From Pontibacter sp. SGAir0037 (GTDB lineage: Bacteria; Bacteroidota; Bacteroidia; Cytophagales; Hymenobacteraceae), in NCBI RefSeq assembly GCF_005491705.1, contig NZ_CP028092.1:186001-250000 (forward strand): 64,000 nucleotides of DNA. The letters are read 5' to 3'. Below the pieces are notes generated by a model that saw nothing but the letters and a program-made list of their open reading frames with translations, searched no databases and was not told the DNA's origin. The position numbers and the translations under genes are program-made. This document shows positions 9,352 to 18,267 of the stretch, piece after piece. Position 1 is the first letter of the stretch. Each line of letters starts with the position of its first letter.

Positions 9352-9424
9352 ATTAATCCGGCAATCTGTTCGGGCCAAAGCGCTGTAAATTTAGTATCTT
9401 GAGGCGATATTTGTAGAAGCACCT

Positions 9425-9610
9425 ATGCAAAACCAAAAAAGATTCAGAATTATTCTCACCATTGCCTGTTTTGTTTTTGCAGGCCTAAACGCTTACCAGA
9501 TACTGCAGGGCAGTTATACTTACATAGACGTTGTGCTGATGATCGTTTTCCTGCTATGGGGAGGACTTTACATTTACCTGCTCCGGAAAGACAGGCAACA
9601 AGGGCAGTAG
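9425..9610 (+). CDS. Small two-helix membrane protein, function unknown
   Basis: A 61-residue protein with two predicted membrane segments (residues ~10-25 and ~34-53) and a basic C-terminal tail (RKDRQQGQ). It starts 73 bases after the transporter gene and is closed by a strong terminator 8 bases after its stop, which supports it as a real, expressed gene. I recognise no family. It may be co-transcribed with the transporter. Confidence 0.6.
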   Translation: MQNQKRFRIILTIACFVFAGLNAYQILQGSYTYIDVVLMIVFLLWGGLYIYLLRKDRQQGQ

Positions 9611-9618
9611 CCTATAAA

Positions 9619-9662
9619 AAGAGCCTGAAAATTTAGAAACATTCCTAAATTTTCAGGCTCTT
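9619..9662. terminator. Bidirectional terminator between convergent genes
   Basis: Perfect 17-bp stem (9619-9635 with 9646-9662), 10-base loop, A-rich before and T-rich after. It can serve the small membrane protein on the plus strand and the cupin gene on the minus strand. Confidence 0.85.
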
Positions 9663-9718
9663 CTAATTTAGCCAAAGGTAGTTTTTATACGTTTCAGGGG
9701 TTTAGTAGGTTTTTCAGA

Positions 9719-10261
9719 TTATCCCAAAATAAAGGAGCTACGGCTGTTTTTTGCCTGCCAGTATTGCAATAGGGGGCCGTTGGCTCCTTCTATAGGATCT
9801 GTAGCAGGTAAAGGTACCTGTGCAATCTGCCTTTTCTTTGCTTCGGCATCATCTTCTTCTGTGCAGATGTCATACTTTTCCTGCCCCGCCGGATAAGCAC
9901 CTACAACAGTAAAATGCCGGGAAGCTTTTATACGGCAATGCCCGGTTCCTGCAGGCAAAATAACCATGTCTCCTGCTTTTACCTCCAGCTTCTCCCCTTC
10001 AGGTCCGCCAAATTGAATGGTTGCCGAACCTGCAGCCACCCCAAGAACTTCATGGGCAGTACTGTGGTAATGGTGGTAATCAAAGACACCATTCGTCCAG
10101 GTGCCCCGCCAGTTATGCTCTGCAAAGCTTGCCTTAAATTTGTTTTCCAGATTCTTCTGATCCGTAAAAACCTGTTTGTATAACATCAAAGGAAGGTCAG
10201 GGTTATTGGGAATATGTTTTCCAGATCTTAGAAAAAGAGGAATGATGTGTTTGTTTTCCAT
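9719..10261 (-). CDS. YjlB-like cupin-domain protein
   Basis: A 180-residue cupin. The N-terminal segment (LFLRSGKHIPNNPDLPLMLYKQVF) matches the pattern of the YjlB family. The cupin core is HYHSTAHEVLGVAAGSATIQFGG (metal-ligand histidines and glutamate, residues ~63-85) followed by GDMVILPAGTGHCRI (second cupin motif with ligand histidine, residues ~98-112). The enzymatic activity of the family is not established. It is a single-gene unit with a shared terminator at its 3' side. Confidence 0.85.
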   Translation of the reverse strand: MENKHIIPLFLRSGKHIPNNPDLPLMLYKQVFTDQKNLENKFKASFAEHNWRGTWTNGVFDYHHYHSTAHEVLGVAAGSATIQFGGPEGEKLEVKAGDMVILPAGTGHCRIKASRHFTVVGAYPAGQEKYDICTEEDDAEAKKRQIAQVPLPATDPIEGANGPLLQYWQAKNSRSSFILG

Positions 10262-10696
10262 ATTAGTGACGGAGGTATAATGTTACATTAGGATGATTTG
10301 CCTCAAAAGGAAAATGATCGTTAAAAGAATCCTGTGCTTTCAGCTACGGATTTTCTGTATTTCAGGAGGTCTGGTTTGAACAATTAAAGTCGATACAATT
10401 AAATATTTGCACGATTTATGCTTATGAGTTCAAAATGGGAAATTATTAATTTTCCGATGTTGTGGAGGGCTAGTCTAATGTTAAATGAATTTGTATTTTT
10501 CCTTTTTAGAGTTGTGAAACGTAAAGTTGTTGCTCCGCTCCTGATATCTAATTGTGAAAAATAAGTATAAACAGGAAAAAATATTGCGCTGATTACTTAT
10601 GATTTTGTAAATTAATGCTCCGGTTTCTGCTAGTTAGAGGCAATAAACAGGTTGGTATAGCGCAGTGGAAATTGAATTTATTTTAAGTTAACACAG
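10262..10696. other. Intergenic region between divergent cupin and glycosidase genes
   Basis: 435 bases, AT-rich, without a convincing frame or RNA gene. It should hold both promoters, since the flanking genes diverge. I could not find a clear TTG...TAnnTTTG pair, and report nothing further in it. Confidence 0.4.
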
Positions 10697-13369
10697 ATGG
10701 TTGATTTTGGTGCAAAGCAGGATAATTCTTTGAAGCCTGACGATAAGAAGAATTTTAAGAAATGGGGGCCTTATTTAACAGAGAGGCAGTGGGGTACCGT
10801 GCGGGAAGACTATAGTTTTGACGGAGATGCCTGGAATTGCATTACCCACGACAAAGCCCGCAGTATTGCATACCGTTGGGGAGAAGAAGGTATAGCAGGA
10901 TTCTGCGACGACCGCCAGATTCTTTGCCTGGCTCCTGCTTTCTGGAACGGCAAAGATCCTATATTAAAAGAAAGACTTTTTGGCTTAGCCAATGAGCAGG
11001 GAAACCACGGGGAAGATGTGAAGGAAATATACTTTCACCTCGATTCTTCGCCAACGCATTCTTATACAAAATACCTCTACAAATATCCTCAGACTGCTTT
11101 TCCTTACAATGAATTAATCGAAAAGAACAGGAGAGGGCGCGATATGCCTGAGTACGAGTTACTTGATACGGCTGCTTTTACAGAGAAGCGTTATTTCGAT
11201 TGTTATATCGAGTATGCCAAGGCAGATGTAGACGATATCTTAATGAAGATAACTGTTTACAATCGTGGGCCGGAAGCTGCTGCCATACATGTTCTGCCGC
11301 ACCTGTGGTTCCGCAACTATTGGAAGCACAACCCACGGTTCAGCAGTAAAAGGCCACAGATCGCCTCGGTAGCGGATAATTGTATTAAAACTTCTTCCAG
11401 CAGAAGCGGGGAGTATTATTTATACCACGAAGCAGGGGAGCAGTTGTTTTGTGAGAACGAAACAAATAACCAGTTCATCTACCATACACAGAACGACTAT
11501 CCTTATGTGAAGGATGGGATCAACGACTATGTGCTTATGGGGCAGCCTACTGTTAACCCGGAGAAGGTAGGTACAAAATCGGCTATCTGGTTTAAAAAAG
11601 AAATTGCTGCCGGTGGCTCTCATGTCTTTCGGGTGCGCCTGAGCAGAGAACCTTTAAAGAATGCCTGGGCAGATTTTGATACCATTTTTGCCCATCGTCA
11701 ATCGGAAACGGACGATTACTATGGCGATCTAACGCCTAAAACGCTTAGCCAGGAGCATAAAAAGCTGCTCCGGAAAGCTTTCGGAGGACTGCTCTGGACA
11801 AAGCAGTTCTATTATATGGATGTATACAAATGGCTGAACGGAGAGCCCGGCCATACACCTGCCGATCGTATAAAGAAACGCAACGTAGACTGGCAGCACC
11901 TGACAAACCGCCACATCATTTCCATGCCAGACAAGTGGGAGTATCCTTGGTATGCTGCCTGGGACTTGGCGTTTCATGCTACTTCTTTTGTGCATGTTGA
12001 TCCTGAGTTTGCCAAAGAGCAATTGCAACTCATGCTAAAAGAGTACTATATGCACCCCAATGGCCAGATTCCGGCTTACGAGTGGAATTTCAGCGATGTG
12101 AACCCTCCGGTACACGCCTGGGCCGTGTGGGAGGTATATGAAAAAGATAAAATTAAAACGGGTAAGGCAGATTATGATTTCCTGGAGCGCGCTTTCCAGA
12201 AGTTGTTAATGAATTTTACCTGGTGGGTGAACCGGAAAGACGAAAACGGGAACTATCTGTTCGAAGGAGGCTTCCTGGGGTTGGATAACATTGGAGTATT
12301 CGACAGAAGCAAAATGCCGGCAGGTATTAAAAACATGCAGCAGGCCGATTCTACCAGTTGGATGGCTATGTTTTCTCTGAATATGTTGCGCATATCGCTG
12401 GAACTGGCCGGTGAAAACCCTGCTTATGAAGAATCTGCCGCTAAGTTTTTCCGCCATTTTCTAAACATTGCCTGGGCTATGCACCATATCGGGGATAGAA
12501 ATATATCGCTCTGGGATGACGAAGACGATTTCTTTTATGATGTTGTGCAGTTTGAAAACGGTGGTAGCCAGCGTCTGAAAATACGCTCTCTGGTAGGTAT
12601 TATACCTTTGTTTGCGGTGGAGATGATCAGCAAAACCATTTTTGATTATTCGTATGAGTTTAAGGTAAGGGCCATCAATATCATGAGAACACGCCCTGAC
12701 CTGGCGTCGTTGATTTCTCGCTTCGAAAAGAAAAATGACAACGGAGACTTTATGCTGTCCATTATGCGGGGTTACCGACTGGAGCACCTGCTCAAAAGGC
12801 TGCTCGACGAATCAGAGTTTTTATCTGATTTTGGTATTCGCTCTTTGTCTAAGTATCATCTGGAGCATCCTTTCGAGTTTGATCATCATGGCAAGCATGT
12901 CATTCAGTATGAGCCTGGCGAAAGCTCTTCGTATATGTTTGGAGGTAACTCTAACTGGAGGGGCCCGATCTGGTTCCCTCTGAATTATTTAATTATTCAG
13001 TCGCTCAGGAAGTACTATAGCTACTATGGCCCAAGCTACGTGTACGAATTCCCGACAGGCTCCGGCAATAAGCTGAACCTGAAACAAATTGCAAACGAAT
13101 TAACTATCAGGTTGCTCCGTATCTTCGAAAAAGATGAAACAGGAAAGTATCGTTACCATTCAGATCATGCAGCTTTTGCAGATGATGAGCATTTTGCGGA
13201 GCATCACCTGTTTTACGAGTTCTTTAACGGGGACACCGGGCAAGGCCTGGGGGCTTCTCACCAGACGGGATGGACAGCCTTAGTAGCTAATTTGCTGCTC
13301 GAAATGGATGAAGACGAATACAAGAGTGTATTTAAAGCCAACCAACAGCAAGTAGAAGTAACGCTGTAA
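10697..13369 (+). CDS. MGH1-like glucosidase-family protein (GH63-related)
   Basis: An 890-residue protein with no signal peptide, so probably cytoplasmic. It matches the large bacterial 'glucosidase' family with an (alpha/alpha)6-barrel related to GH63 and mannosylglycerate hydrolases. Typical blocks are LTERQWGTVREDYS near the start, SYTKYLYKYPQTAFPY (~115-130), the catalytic-region blocks DKWEYPWYAAWDLAFH (~412-427) and PAYEWNFSDVNPP (~457-469), and GGNSNWRGPIWFPLNY (~748-763) near the end. Such proteins are predicted to cleave glucosidic or mannosidic bonds in compatible solutes or oligosaccharides. Substrate cannot be called. It stands alone, followed by a very strong terminator. Confidence 0.85.
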   Translation: MVDFGAKQDNSLKPDDKKNFKKWGPYLTERQWGTVREDYSFDGDAWNCITHDKARSIAYRWGEEGIAGFCDDRQILCLAPAFWNGKDPILKERLFGLANEQGNHGEDVKEIYFHLDSSPTHSYTKYLYKYPQTAFPYNELIEKNRRGRDMPEYELLDTAAFTEKRYFDCYIEYAKADVDDILMKITVYNRGPEAAAIHVLPHLWFRNYWKHNPRFSSKRPQIASVADNCIKTSSSRSGEYYLYHEAGEQLFCENETNNQFIYHTQNDYPYVKDGINDYVLMGQPTVNPEKVGTKSAIWFKKEIAAGGSHVFRVRLSREPLKNAWADFDTIFAHRQSETDDYYGDLTPKTLSQEHKKLLRKAFGGLLWTKQFYYMDVYKWLNGEPGHTPADRIKKRNVDWQHLTNRHIISMPDKWEYPWYAAWDLAFHATSFVHVDPEFAKEQLQLMLKEYYMHPNGQIPAYEWNFSDVNPPVHAWAVWEVYEKDKIKTGKADYDFLERAFQKLLMNFTWWVNRKDENGNYLFEGGFLGLDNIGVFDRSKMPAGIKNMQQADSTSWMAMFSLNMLRISLELAGENPAYEESAAKFFRHFLNIAWAMHHIGDRNISLWDDEDDFFYDVVQFENGGSQRLKIRSLVGIIPLFAVEMISKTIFDYSYEFKVRAINIMRTRPDLASLISRFEKKNDNGDFMLSIMRGYRLEHLLKRLLDESEFLSDFGIRSLSKYHLEHPFEFDHHGKHVIQYEPGESSSYMFGGNSNWRGPIWFPLNYLIIQSLRKYYSYYGPSYVYEFPTGSGNKLNLKQIANELTIRLLRIFEKDETGKYRYHSDHAAFADDEHFAEHHLFYEFFNGDTGQGLGASHQTGWTALVANLLLEMDEDEYKSVFKANQQQVEVTL

Positions 13370-13386
13370 GCGGCCCATACTGTAAG

Positions 13387-13437
13387 CAAGGCCTTAAGCT
13401 TTTTAAAGTAATCTATTTTAAAAAGCTTAAGGCCTTG
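13387..13437 (+). terminator. Long-stem terminator after the glycosidase gene
   Basis: Perfect 21-bp stem (13387-13407 with 13417-13437) and 9-base loop, with T-rich sequence shortly after. It begins 17 bases after the stop codon. Confidence 0.85.
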
Positions 13438-13543
13438 TGCTTTTTATAGATATACAGTAATATTATTCTTTAAAGTACAGAAAAGGTGAGGGTAGAGGGG
13501 CTGTTCTTTTAGAAAAAACTGAAACGCAAAAGCAAAATATTTT

Positions 13544-13960
13544 ATGAAAAAGCTATCCAGGAGATTGTTTTTAGGTAACTCTGCTCTTTTGTCTGTAGCC
13601 GGATTACTAGGTTTAGCACCCGTGGCGAAAGCTGCAACCCAGAAACCTAAAGGAAATTTTGTCCACCACGTCTACTTCTGGCTAAAGAACCCCGAATCTG
13701 CAGCAGATAAAGCAAAGCTGATTGAAGGCCTTACCAATCTTAAAAAAGGGGTGAAAGAAATTAAACTGGCCAGAATAGGAGTTCCGGCTACGACCAACCG
13801 CGATGTGATTGAGCGGGGCTATGCTGTCTCGTGGCTTTTGTTTTTTGATAACCTGGAAGAAGAGGAAATTTATCAGAAGCACCCGGTGCACCTCAAGTTT
13901 GTTGAAAACTATGCTCATCTCTGGTCTAAGGTAATTGTATACGACTCGGTAGATGTTTAA
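13544..13960 (+). CDS. Dabb-domain protein with a Tat-type signal
   Basis: 138 residues. The N-terminus has a twin-arginine signal (KKLSRRLFLGN, then a hydrophobic stretch ending PVAKAA near residue 30), so export by the Tat pathway is likely. The mature ~105 residues form a single Dabb (dimeric alpha/beta-barrel) domain, starting with FVHHVYFWLKNPE and ending HLWSKVIVYDSVDV. Dabb proteins dimerise; a few are enzymes and many are stress-linked without a known reaction. Single-gene unit with its own terminator. Confidence 0.85.
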   Translation: MKKLSRRLFLGNSALLSVAGLLGLAPVAKAATQKPKGNFVHHVYFWLKNPESAADKAKLIEGLTNLKKGVKEIKLARIGVPATTNRDVIERGYAVSWLLFFDNLEEEEIYQKHPVHLKFVENYAHLWSKVIVYDSVDV

Positions 13961-13981
13961 ACGGGCAGGTGTCGTAAAAGC

Positions 13982-14010
13982 AGCAAAGCCACCGATAAGG
14001 TGGCTTTGCT
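13982..14010. terminator. Terminator between the convergent Dabb and nitroreductase genes
   Basis: Perfect 12-bp stem (13982-13993 with 13999-14010) with a GATAA loop. The T-run after it is weak, so its strength is less certain than the stem. Confidence 0.75.
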
Positions 14011-14054
14011 ATAAATAATCGAAACGAATCTAAAACACTATGAAAAAGGAATAA

Positions 14055-14690
14055 TTACTTGATTGTAATGAAAAGCTCTTCTTTGCTTCTTCTTACTTTT
14101 CTGGCAGTAGCCAAAAAATCTTCTGCTTTGTTGCGGTAGCCAATGGTCATCATGCTGACACTGCGAAGGCCTTTTTCCTTTAATTGCAGTACTTCGTCTA
14201 AACCTTTCGGATCAAAACCTTCCATTGGAGTGGCGTCTACTCCCTGCTCAGCAGCAGCTATAAGGCCTGTGCCCAAAGCAATATAGGTCTGGCGAGCCGC
14301 CCACTCAAAGTTTTGCTCATCTGTTCTGCTCTTAACAGAGCCGAGAATGCTGTTTCTGAAACCTTCCAGGGATTCGAGAGGTACGTTTCTGACAGCAGCC
14401 GTATGCTGCATATAGGCATCTATCTGTTCCTCCGTAATTTTTTCCCAGGCGGCAAAAACAATAACGTGCGAGCCTTCCACTATTTGAGGCTGATTATAAG
14501 CAACCTTCTGTATTTCCTTTCTTACTTCCTCGTTTTCTATCACCAGTACGGTGTATGGCTGTAAACCTACAGAAGAAGCTGAAAGGCGGATAGCTTCTAA
14601 AATATAATCCAGTTTATCCTGAGGCACTTTCTCACCATTCATGCGCTTTGTTGCGTATCGCCAGTTGAGGTGGTTTAGTAGTGTCTTCAT
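14055..14690 (-). CDS. Nitroreductase-family NAD(P)H-dependent oxidoreductase (NfsB-like)
   Basis: 211 residues, the normal length for NfsB-type flavin enzymes. It starts LLNHLNWRYATKRMNGEK, which includes the FMN-phosphate-binding arginine region, followed by LSASSVGLQPYTVLVI (~37-52), and ends with a GFDPKGLDEVLQL segment and the FMN-binding MMTIGYRNKAED. The family reduces nitroaromatics, quinones or other electron-poor compounds with NAD(P)H. Its promoter holds a palindrome (14711-14722) with the same 10-bp core as that in front of the marR gene at 44.5 kb, suggesting shared regulation. Confidence 0.88.
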   Translation of the reverse strand: MKTLLNHLNWRYATKRMNGEKVPQDKLDYILEAIRLSASSVGLQPYTVLVIENEEVRKEIQKVAYNQPQIVEGSHVIVFAAWEKITEEQIDAYMQHTAAVRNVPLESLEGFRNSILGSVKSRTDEQNFEWAARQTYIALGTGLIAAAEQGVDATPMEGFDPKGLDEVLQLKEKGLRSVSMMTIGYRNKAEDFLATARKVRRSKEELFITIK

Positions 14691-14710
14691 GTTTGTTGTC
14701 TATATGATTA

Positions 14711-14731
14711 ATGTATATACATGCAAATTTA
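14711..14731 (-). promoter_or_regulatory. Putative promoter -7 box with adjoining palindromic operator
   Basis: On the minus strand the box TAAATTTG (14731-14724) fits the Bacteroidota TAnnTTTG element. One base further on is the 12-bp perfect palindrome ATGTATATACAT (14722-14711), where transcription should start. The same order (box, then TGTATATACA) occurs before marR at 44498-44519. A clear -33 TTTG was not found. Confidence 0.45.
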
Positions 14732-14895
14732 TAGAATAAGGTTTTAAAACGAAAATAAGTTCAGATTAATTAGCTGGACATGAAGAAAAATAAAGTTGCA
14801 TAGTGGCATTATCTAACAGCAACTGTAGCTTTACACTTCACCATAAAAATGAAACCGTATTAAGAACCGTTAATATTAAATAACCTATAAGACTG

Positions 14896-15684
14896 ATGCC
14901 AAAAATAAAACTATACCAGATTGATGCCTTCACCAGCCAGGTATTTGGCGGCAACCCCGCTGCCGTATGTGTTCTCGATGAGTGGCTGCCTGATGAACTG
15001 ATGCAGAACATAGCCGCAGAAAATAACCTGGCGGAAACAGCCTTTGTAGTCAGGAAAGATGCCGACTTTGAACTTAGATGGTTTACGCCTACAGTAGAGG
15101 TAGATCTTTGCGGCCATGCTACACTGGCTGCAGCTTATGTGCTTTTTAAGTTTTACGAGTATCCAGGCACTAAAATTAACTTTTATTCCCTTAGAAGTGG
15201 TTTGTTAACAGTAGACCTGGATAACGAAGAGCTTACACTTGATTTTCCTGCCGATACACTGCAAATGGTGCCTACTCCCGAAGAACTGGTGGCTGCAGTA
15301 GGTGTAAAGCCAACAGAAACGTACAAGGGCAAAACAGATTATCTGCTGGTCTATACTTCGCAGAAAGAGATAGAAGAGATGGTACCCGATATGCGTAAAC
15401 TGGCTGGCATAGCGGCACGTGGTATTATTGTCTCTTCGCCTGGCAACACAGTAGACTTTGTTTCCCGCTTCTTTGCTCCGCAGGTAGGTGTAGACGAAGA
15501 TCCTGTAACGGGTTCGGCTCACACAACACTCACACCTTACTGGAGTGAACGGCTTGGCAAAGCTGTTTTAACAGCCAAACAAGTATCCAGGCGACAGGGC
15601 GACCTGACTGTAGCGTATTTAGGCGATAGAGTACGAATTACTGGCAGGGCAGTAGCTTACCTGCAAGGCGAGATAGAGGTATAG
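14896..15684 (+). CDS. PhzF-family isomerase/epimerase-fold protein
   Basis: 262 residues with the full PhzF pattern: IDAFTSQVFGGNPAAV at the start, the catalytic-type glutamate Glu47 in NNLAETAFV, WFTPTVEVDLCGHATLAAAYV (~65-85), and DEDPVTGSAHTTL (~200-212) near the end. PhzF proteins share the diaminopimelate epimerase fold; only PhzF of phenazine producers has a well-known reaction. No phenazine genes are nearby, so this is a generic family member of unknown substrate. It is divergent from the nitroreductase gene. Confidence 0.9.
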   Translation: MPKIKLYQIDAFTSQVFGGNPAAVCVLDEWLPDELMQNIAAENNLAETAFVVRKDADFELRWFTPTVEVDLCGHATLAAAYVLFKFYEYPGTKINFYSLRSGLLTVDLDNEELTLDFPADTLQMVPTPEELVAAVGVKPTETYKGKTDYLLVYTSQKEIEEMVPDMRKLAGIAARGIIVSSPGNTVDFVSRFFAPQVGVDEDPVTGSAHTTLTPYWSERLGKAVLTAKQVSRRQGDLTVAYLGDRVRITGRAVAYLQGEIEV

Positions 15685-15825
15685 CGGAGAGGCAGATTGT
15701 TTGTAGCTGTATACTGGCCCGGAAAGCCATCCTGAAGTATAAAACAGTTATTTTTTTCTACCAGTTTCTGTGCTTACGTATAAGAGGTAAAACAGCTCCA
15801 AGCCAAAAATGCTTCTTATCATTTT

Positions 15826-15852
15826 TTGTTTTGGGTTAGCTGTTTACTTTAG
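15826..15852 (+). promoter_or_regulatory. Possible promoter of the dps gene
   Basis: TTG (15826-15828), a 16-base spacer and TACTTTAG (15845-15852), one base from the TAnnTTTG consensus, 37 bases before the dps start. The area also contains an imperfect inverted repeat (AAACAGCT ... AGCTGTTT, about 15790-15845), which could end the upstream phzF transcript. Confidence 0.35.
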
Positions 15853-15889
15853 AAGCGGGAATTAATTATTATAAAAAAGATACTTAAAA

Positions 15890-16366
15890 ATGGCAACAAC
15901 AAACCAGATTGGAATTGACGCAGAAAAAGCAACACAACTTGCAGAAAAACTGAATGTACTTTTAGCCAATTATCAGTTGTTTTACATAAATGCACGCGGT
16001 TTCCATTGGAACATAGCAGGAGAAAAGTTCTTCGAACTGCATGCTAAATTTGAAGAGCTGTATAACGATGCCATTGTCAAGATTGATGAAATTGCCGAAC
16101 GCATTCTGACACTCGGCCACACGCCCCTGCATACCTTTACATCTTATTTAGAAACTTCTACTATAAAAGAGGTGTCGAACGTATCTGAAGGCAGGCAAGC
16201 TGTACAGGAGGTTTTGAACAGCTTCAGCGTATTAATATCAAGTGAGCGCGAATTGCTTGAACTGGCAGGAGATGCTAACGACGAAGGTACCAATGCCCTT
16301 ATGAGCGATTATATCCGGGAGCAGGAAAAACTGGTGTGGATGTACTCGGCTTATCTGAAAGGCTAA
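15890..16366 (+). CDS. dps: Dps-type mini-ferritin, DNA protection during starvation
   Basis: 158 residues, the standard Dps length. The intersubunit ferroxidase ligands are visible: His39 (RGFHWNI), His51 (FFELHAKFEELY), Asp66 and Glu70 (KIDEIAERI). The protein would form a dodecamer that oxidises iron with hydrogen peroxide and stores it, protecting DNA. The N-terminal tail is short and not lysine-rich, so DNA binding may be weak. Single-gene unit with its own terminator. Confidence 0.93.
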   Translation: MATTNQIGIDAEKATQLAEKLNVLLANYQLFYINARGFHWNIAGEKFFELHAKFEELYNDAIVKIDEIAERILTLGHTPLHTFTSYLETSTIKEVSNVSEGRQAVQEVLNSFSVLISSERELLELAGDANDEGTNALMSDYIREQEKLVWMYSAYLKG

Positions 16367-16389
16367 GGTGCTGCCGATAAGCTATAGAA

Positions 16390-16423
16390 CAATCGGGGCT
16401 GCCTGGATAGGCAGCCCCGATTG
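16390..16423. terminator. Terminator between the convergent dps and M14 peptidase genes
   Basis: Perfect GC-rich 15-bp stem (16390-16404 with 16409-16423), GGAT loop, then TTTTATA. The minus-strand peptidase gene ends at 16426, just beyond it, so it can serve both. Confidence 0.85.
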
Positions 16424-16425
16424 TT

Positions 16426-18177
16426 TTATAGTGGAAGTTTAATGTCCTGCATCAGCCTGGCCACAGGGTACATGTTGTGGGTGTACTCGTAGTGAGGCGT
16501 GTTGCGGTAAATAAAATCCAGCTGAGCTCTGGCACTGGTTGCCATACTTGGGTTTTTTCTTTTTTCTTCTTCTAACCGTTGGCGAAGCTTCGGGTCTTGT
16601 TTCAGATACTCGGCCGCCAGGTCTTCAAATACATAGGAAGAGAAATACTCTTTCTGCATCAGTATGCTGTCGAAGAAGTTCCAGTTAAAGTACGAATCTA
16701 CCGCCTGTGGCTCCAGCGTTTCTACTAAAAAGCGGTTTGCCTCCTGGTTCAGGTACACTACATAGTCGCCTTTCAAGAACTGCCGTTTCATGGTGCGTGT
16801 CTCCACCTGCACATCGGAGTGCAGGTAATGGCCTTCGTACGGACGTTGGCCTGTTTTGTAGTCGGTGATATAGTACGTGTCTACCGTAAGGGTGGTGTCG
16901 TTGCGGAGTTGCTTTAATTGTACCTTGTCTCTTTTCAGGCGATCTATCACTTCGCGCCAGGCATAAGGAATAATATAGGCGACAGGTTTTTGTACTTGTA
17001 CGGTAGGGGTAAAGGTATTATAGTAGTTAATGTCTTTGCTGTAGGGCGCTTTGCGGTCGTAGTATAGGCGCTCCAGCCCGCTTACTTCGCTTGGTTTGTA
17101 CTTGGCAGCATAACCCAGAAAAGGAATTTTATCTACCTTGCTTGTATCCAGTTTCCAGTCTAAGGCAAAGTTGGTTTGCTGCAGGGTTTCCTGCTTTGCC
17201 TTGGCGCGTGCGGCGGCAATTTCATCCGCATCGCGGTGTACAACAGCAATCATGTGCTCCATCAGTTTATAAGTAGATTGCACCCGCTGGCCAAAGGGCT
17301 TAAGCATGTGCGTTTCAGGTACAAAGCCGATGGTATTGTAAAGTGCAGTATAGCCGGTAGCGTAACGGGGAGTTTCCATAAAACCAATAATGCCTTTGTC
17401 GGGAGTATCGCCGGCATGGTTCATGTAAGGCGCCATCGGAAACTTATCTTTCTTCATGCCTTTATACAGGTCAGGCAGCATTTTCTGCTGCAGGTAACTA
17501 GCCAGGTGCGGGTTCAGTTTGTTGTGCTGTGTGGCAATCAGGGTCATCACATGCTGGTAATCAGCCCCGTTAGAAGTATGGTTGTCCATAAACACATCCG
17601 GGTCCCAATCGCGGAAGATCAGGTGGAAAAGCTCGGCATTACGGGAATCGGTTTTAATAAAATCTCGGTTCAGATCGAGGTTAAGGGAGTTGCCACGAAA
17701 GCCGTAGCTCTCCGGCCCGTTTTGATTGGTGCGGGTATGGCTGTTACGGTTCAGGGCTCCGCCAATATTATAAACAGGTATAATAGCCAGCACTACCTTG
17801 TCCAGCAGTTTGCGGCGCTTGCTATCCTGCAGGTAATCACGGGCAAGCATCATGGTGGCGTCTATCCCTTCTGGTTCACCCGGGTGGATGCCGTTCTGGA
17901 TAAGCAGCACCCGCTTGTTTTTCTGTTTGATGGAAGCAGGATCAAAATCCTTATCGGTAGAAACAATAACCAGGTGCAACGGGCGGCCGGAGTCGGTATA
18001 GCCATAAGGCATCATTTTAACTTCTTCGTAGGCCTGATCAAACCGTTTGTACCAGTCGATGGCTTCATCATAGGTGGCAGTCTGGTTCCCGTTGCCTTTC
18101 TCATAAGGAGTCTTGAGATCGGGTTTACCGGGGGTGCCTGAGCTAAGGAAAAGAGAAAGTAGTAGCGTTAACAGCAT
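16426..18177 (-). CDS. Secreted M14-family zinc carboxypeptidase, shorter form
   Basis: 583 residues. A short hydrophobic N-terminus (MLLTLLLSLFLSSGTPG) fits a signal peptide. Zinc ligands of the M14 family are visible: His98 and Glu101 in GIHPGEPEG, and His200 in DVFMDNHTSNGADY; DLNRDF (~168-173) carries the substrate-binding arginine. Family members cleave C-terminal residues of peptides or act on peptidoglycan peptides. This protein is distinct from the longer M14 protein at 4.6 kb: the C-terminal halves differ. No operon partners. Confidence 0.88.
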   Translation of the reverse strand: MLLTLLLSLFLSSGTPGKPDLKTPYEKGNGNQTATYDEAIDWYKRFDQAYEEVKMMPYGYTDSGRPLHLVIVSTDKDFDPASIKQKNKRVLLIQNGIHPGEPEGIDATMMLARDYLQDSKRRKLLDKVVLAIIPVYNIGGALNRNSHTRTNQNGPESYGFRGNSLNLDLNRDFIKTDSRNAELFHLIFRDWDPDVFMDNHTSNGADYQHVMTLIATQHNKLNPHLASYLQQKMLPDLYKGMKKDKFPMAPYMNHAGDTPDKGIIGFMETPRYATGYTALYNTIGFVPETHMLKPFGQRVQSTYKLMEHMIAVVHRDADEIAAARAKAKQETLQQTNFALDWKLDTSKVDKIPFLGYAAKYKPSEVSGLERLYYDRKAPYSKDINYYNTFTPTVQVQKPVAYIIPYAWREVIDRLKRDKVQLKQLRNDTTLTVDTYYITDYKTGQRPYEGHYLHSDVQVETRTMKRQFLKGDYVVYLNQEANRFLVETLEPQAVDSYFNWNFFDSILMQKEYFSSYVFEDLAAEYLKQDPKLRQRLEEEKRKNPSMATSARAQLDFIYRNTPHYEYTHNMYPVARLMQDIKLPL

Positions 18178-18267
18178 AATAAGTATGTTGTGGAAAATTC
18201 TTGAAGCTGTAATGTTACTAATTTCTGAGGGGAATTAAGCGCAGGTAAAGTAGAAATTAGTGGTTTA

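Noticed and set aside
17176-18141. Plus-strand frame of 321 codons over the M14 peptidase
   Set aside because: Antisense shadow of a gene with intact zinc-ligand motifs.
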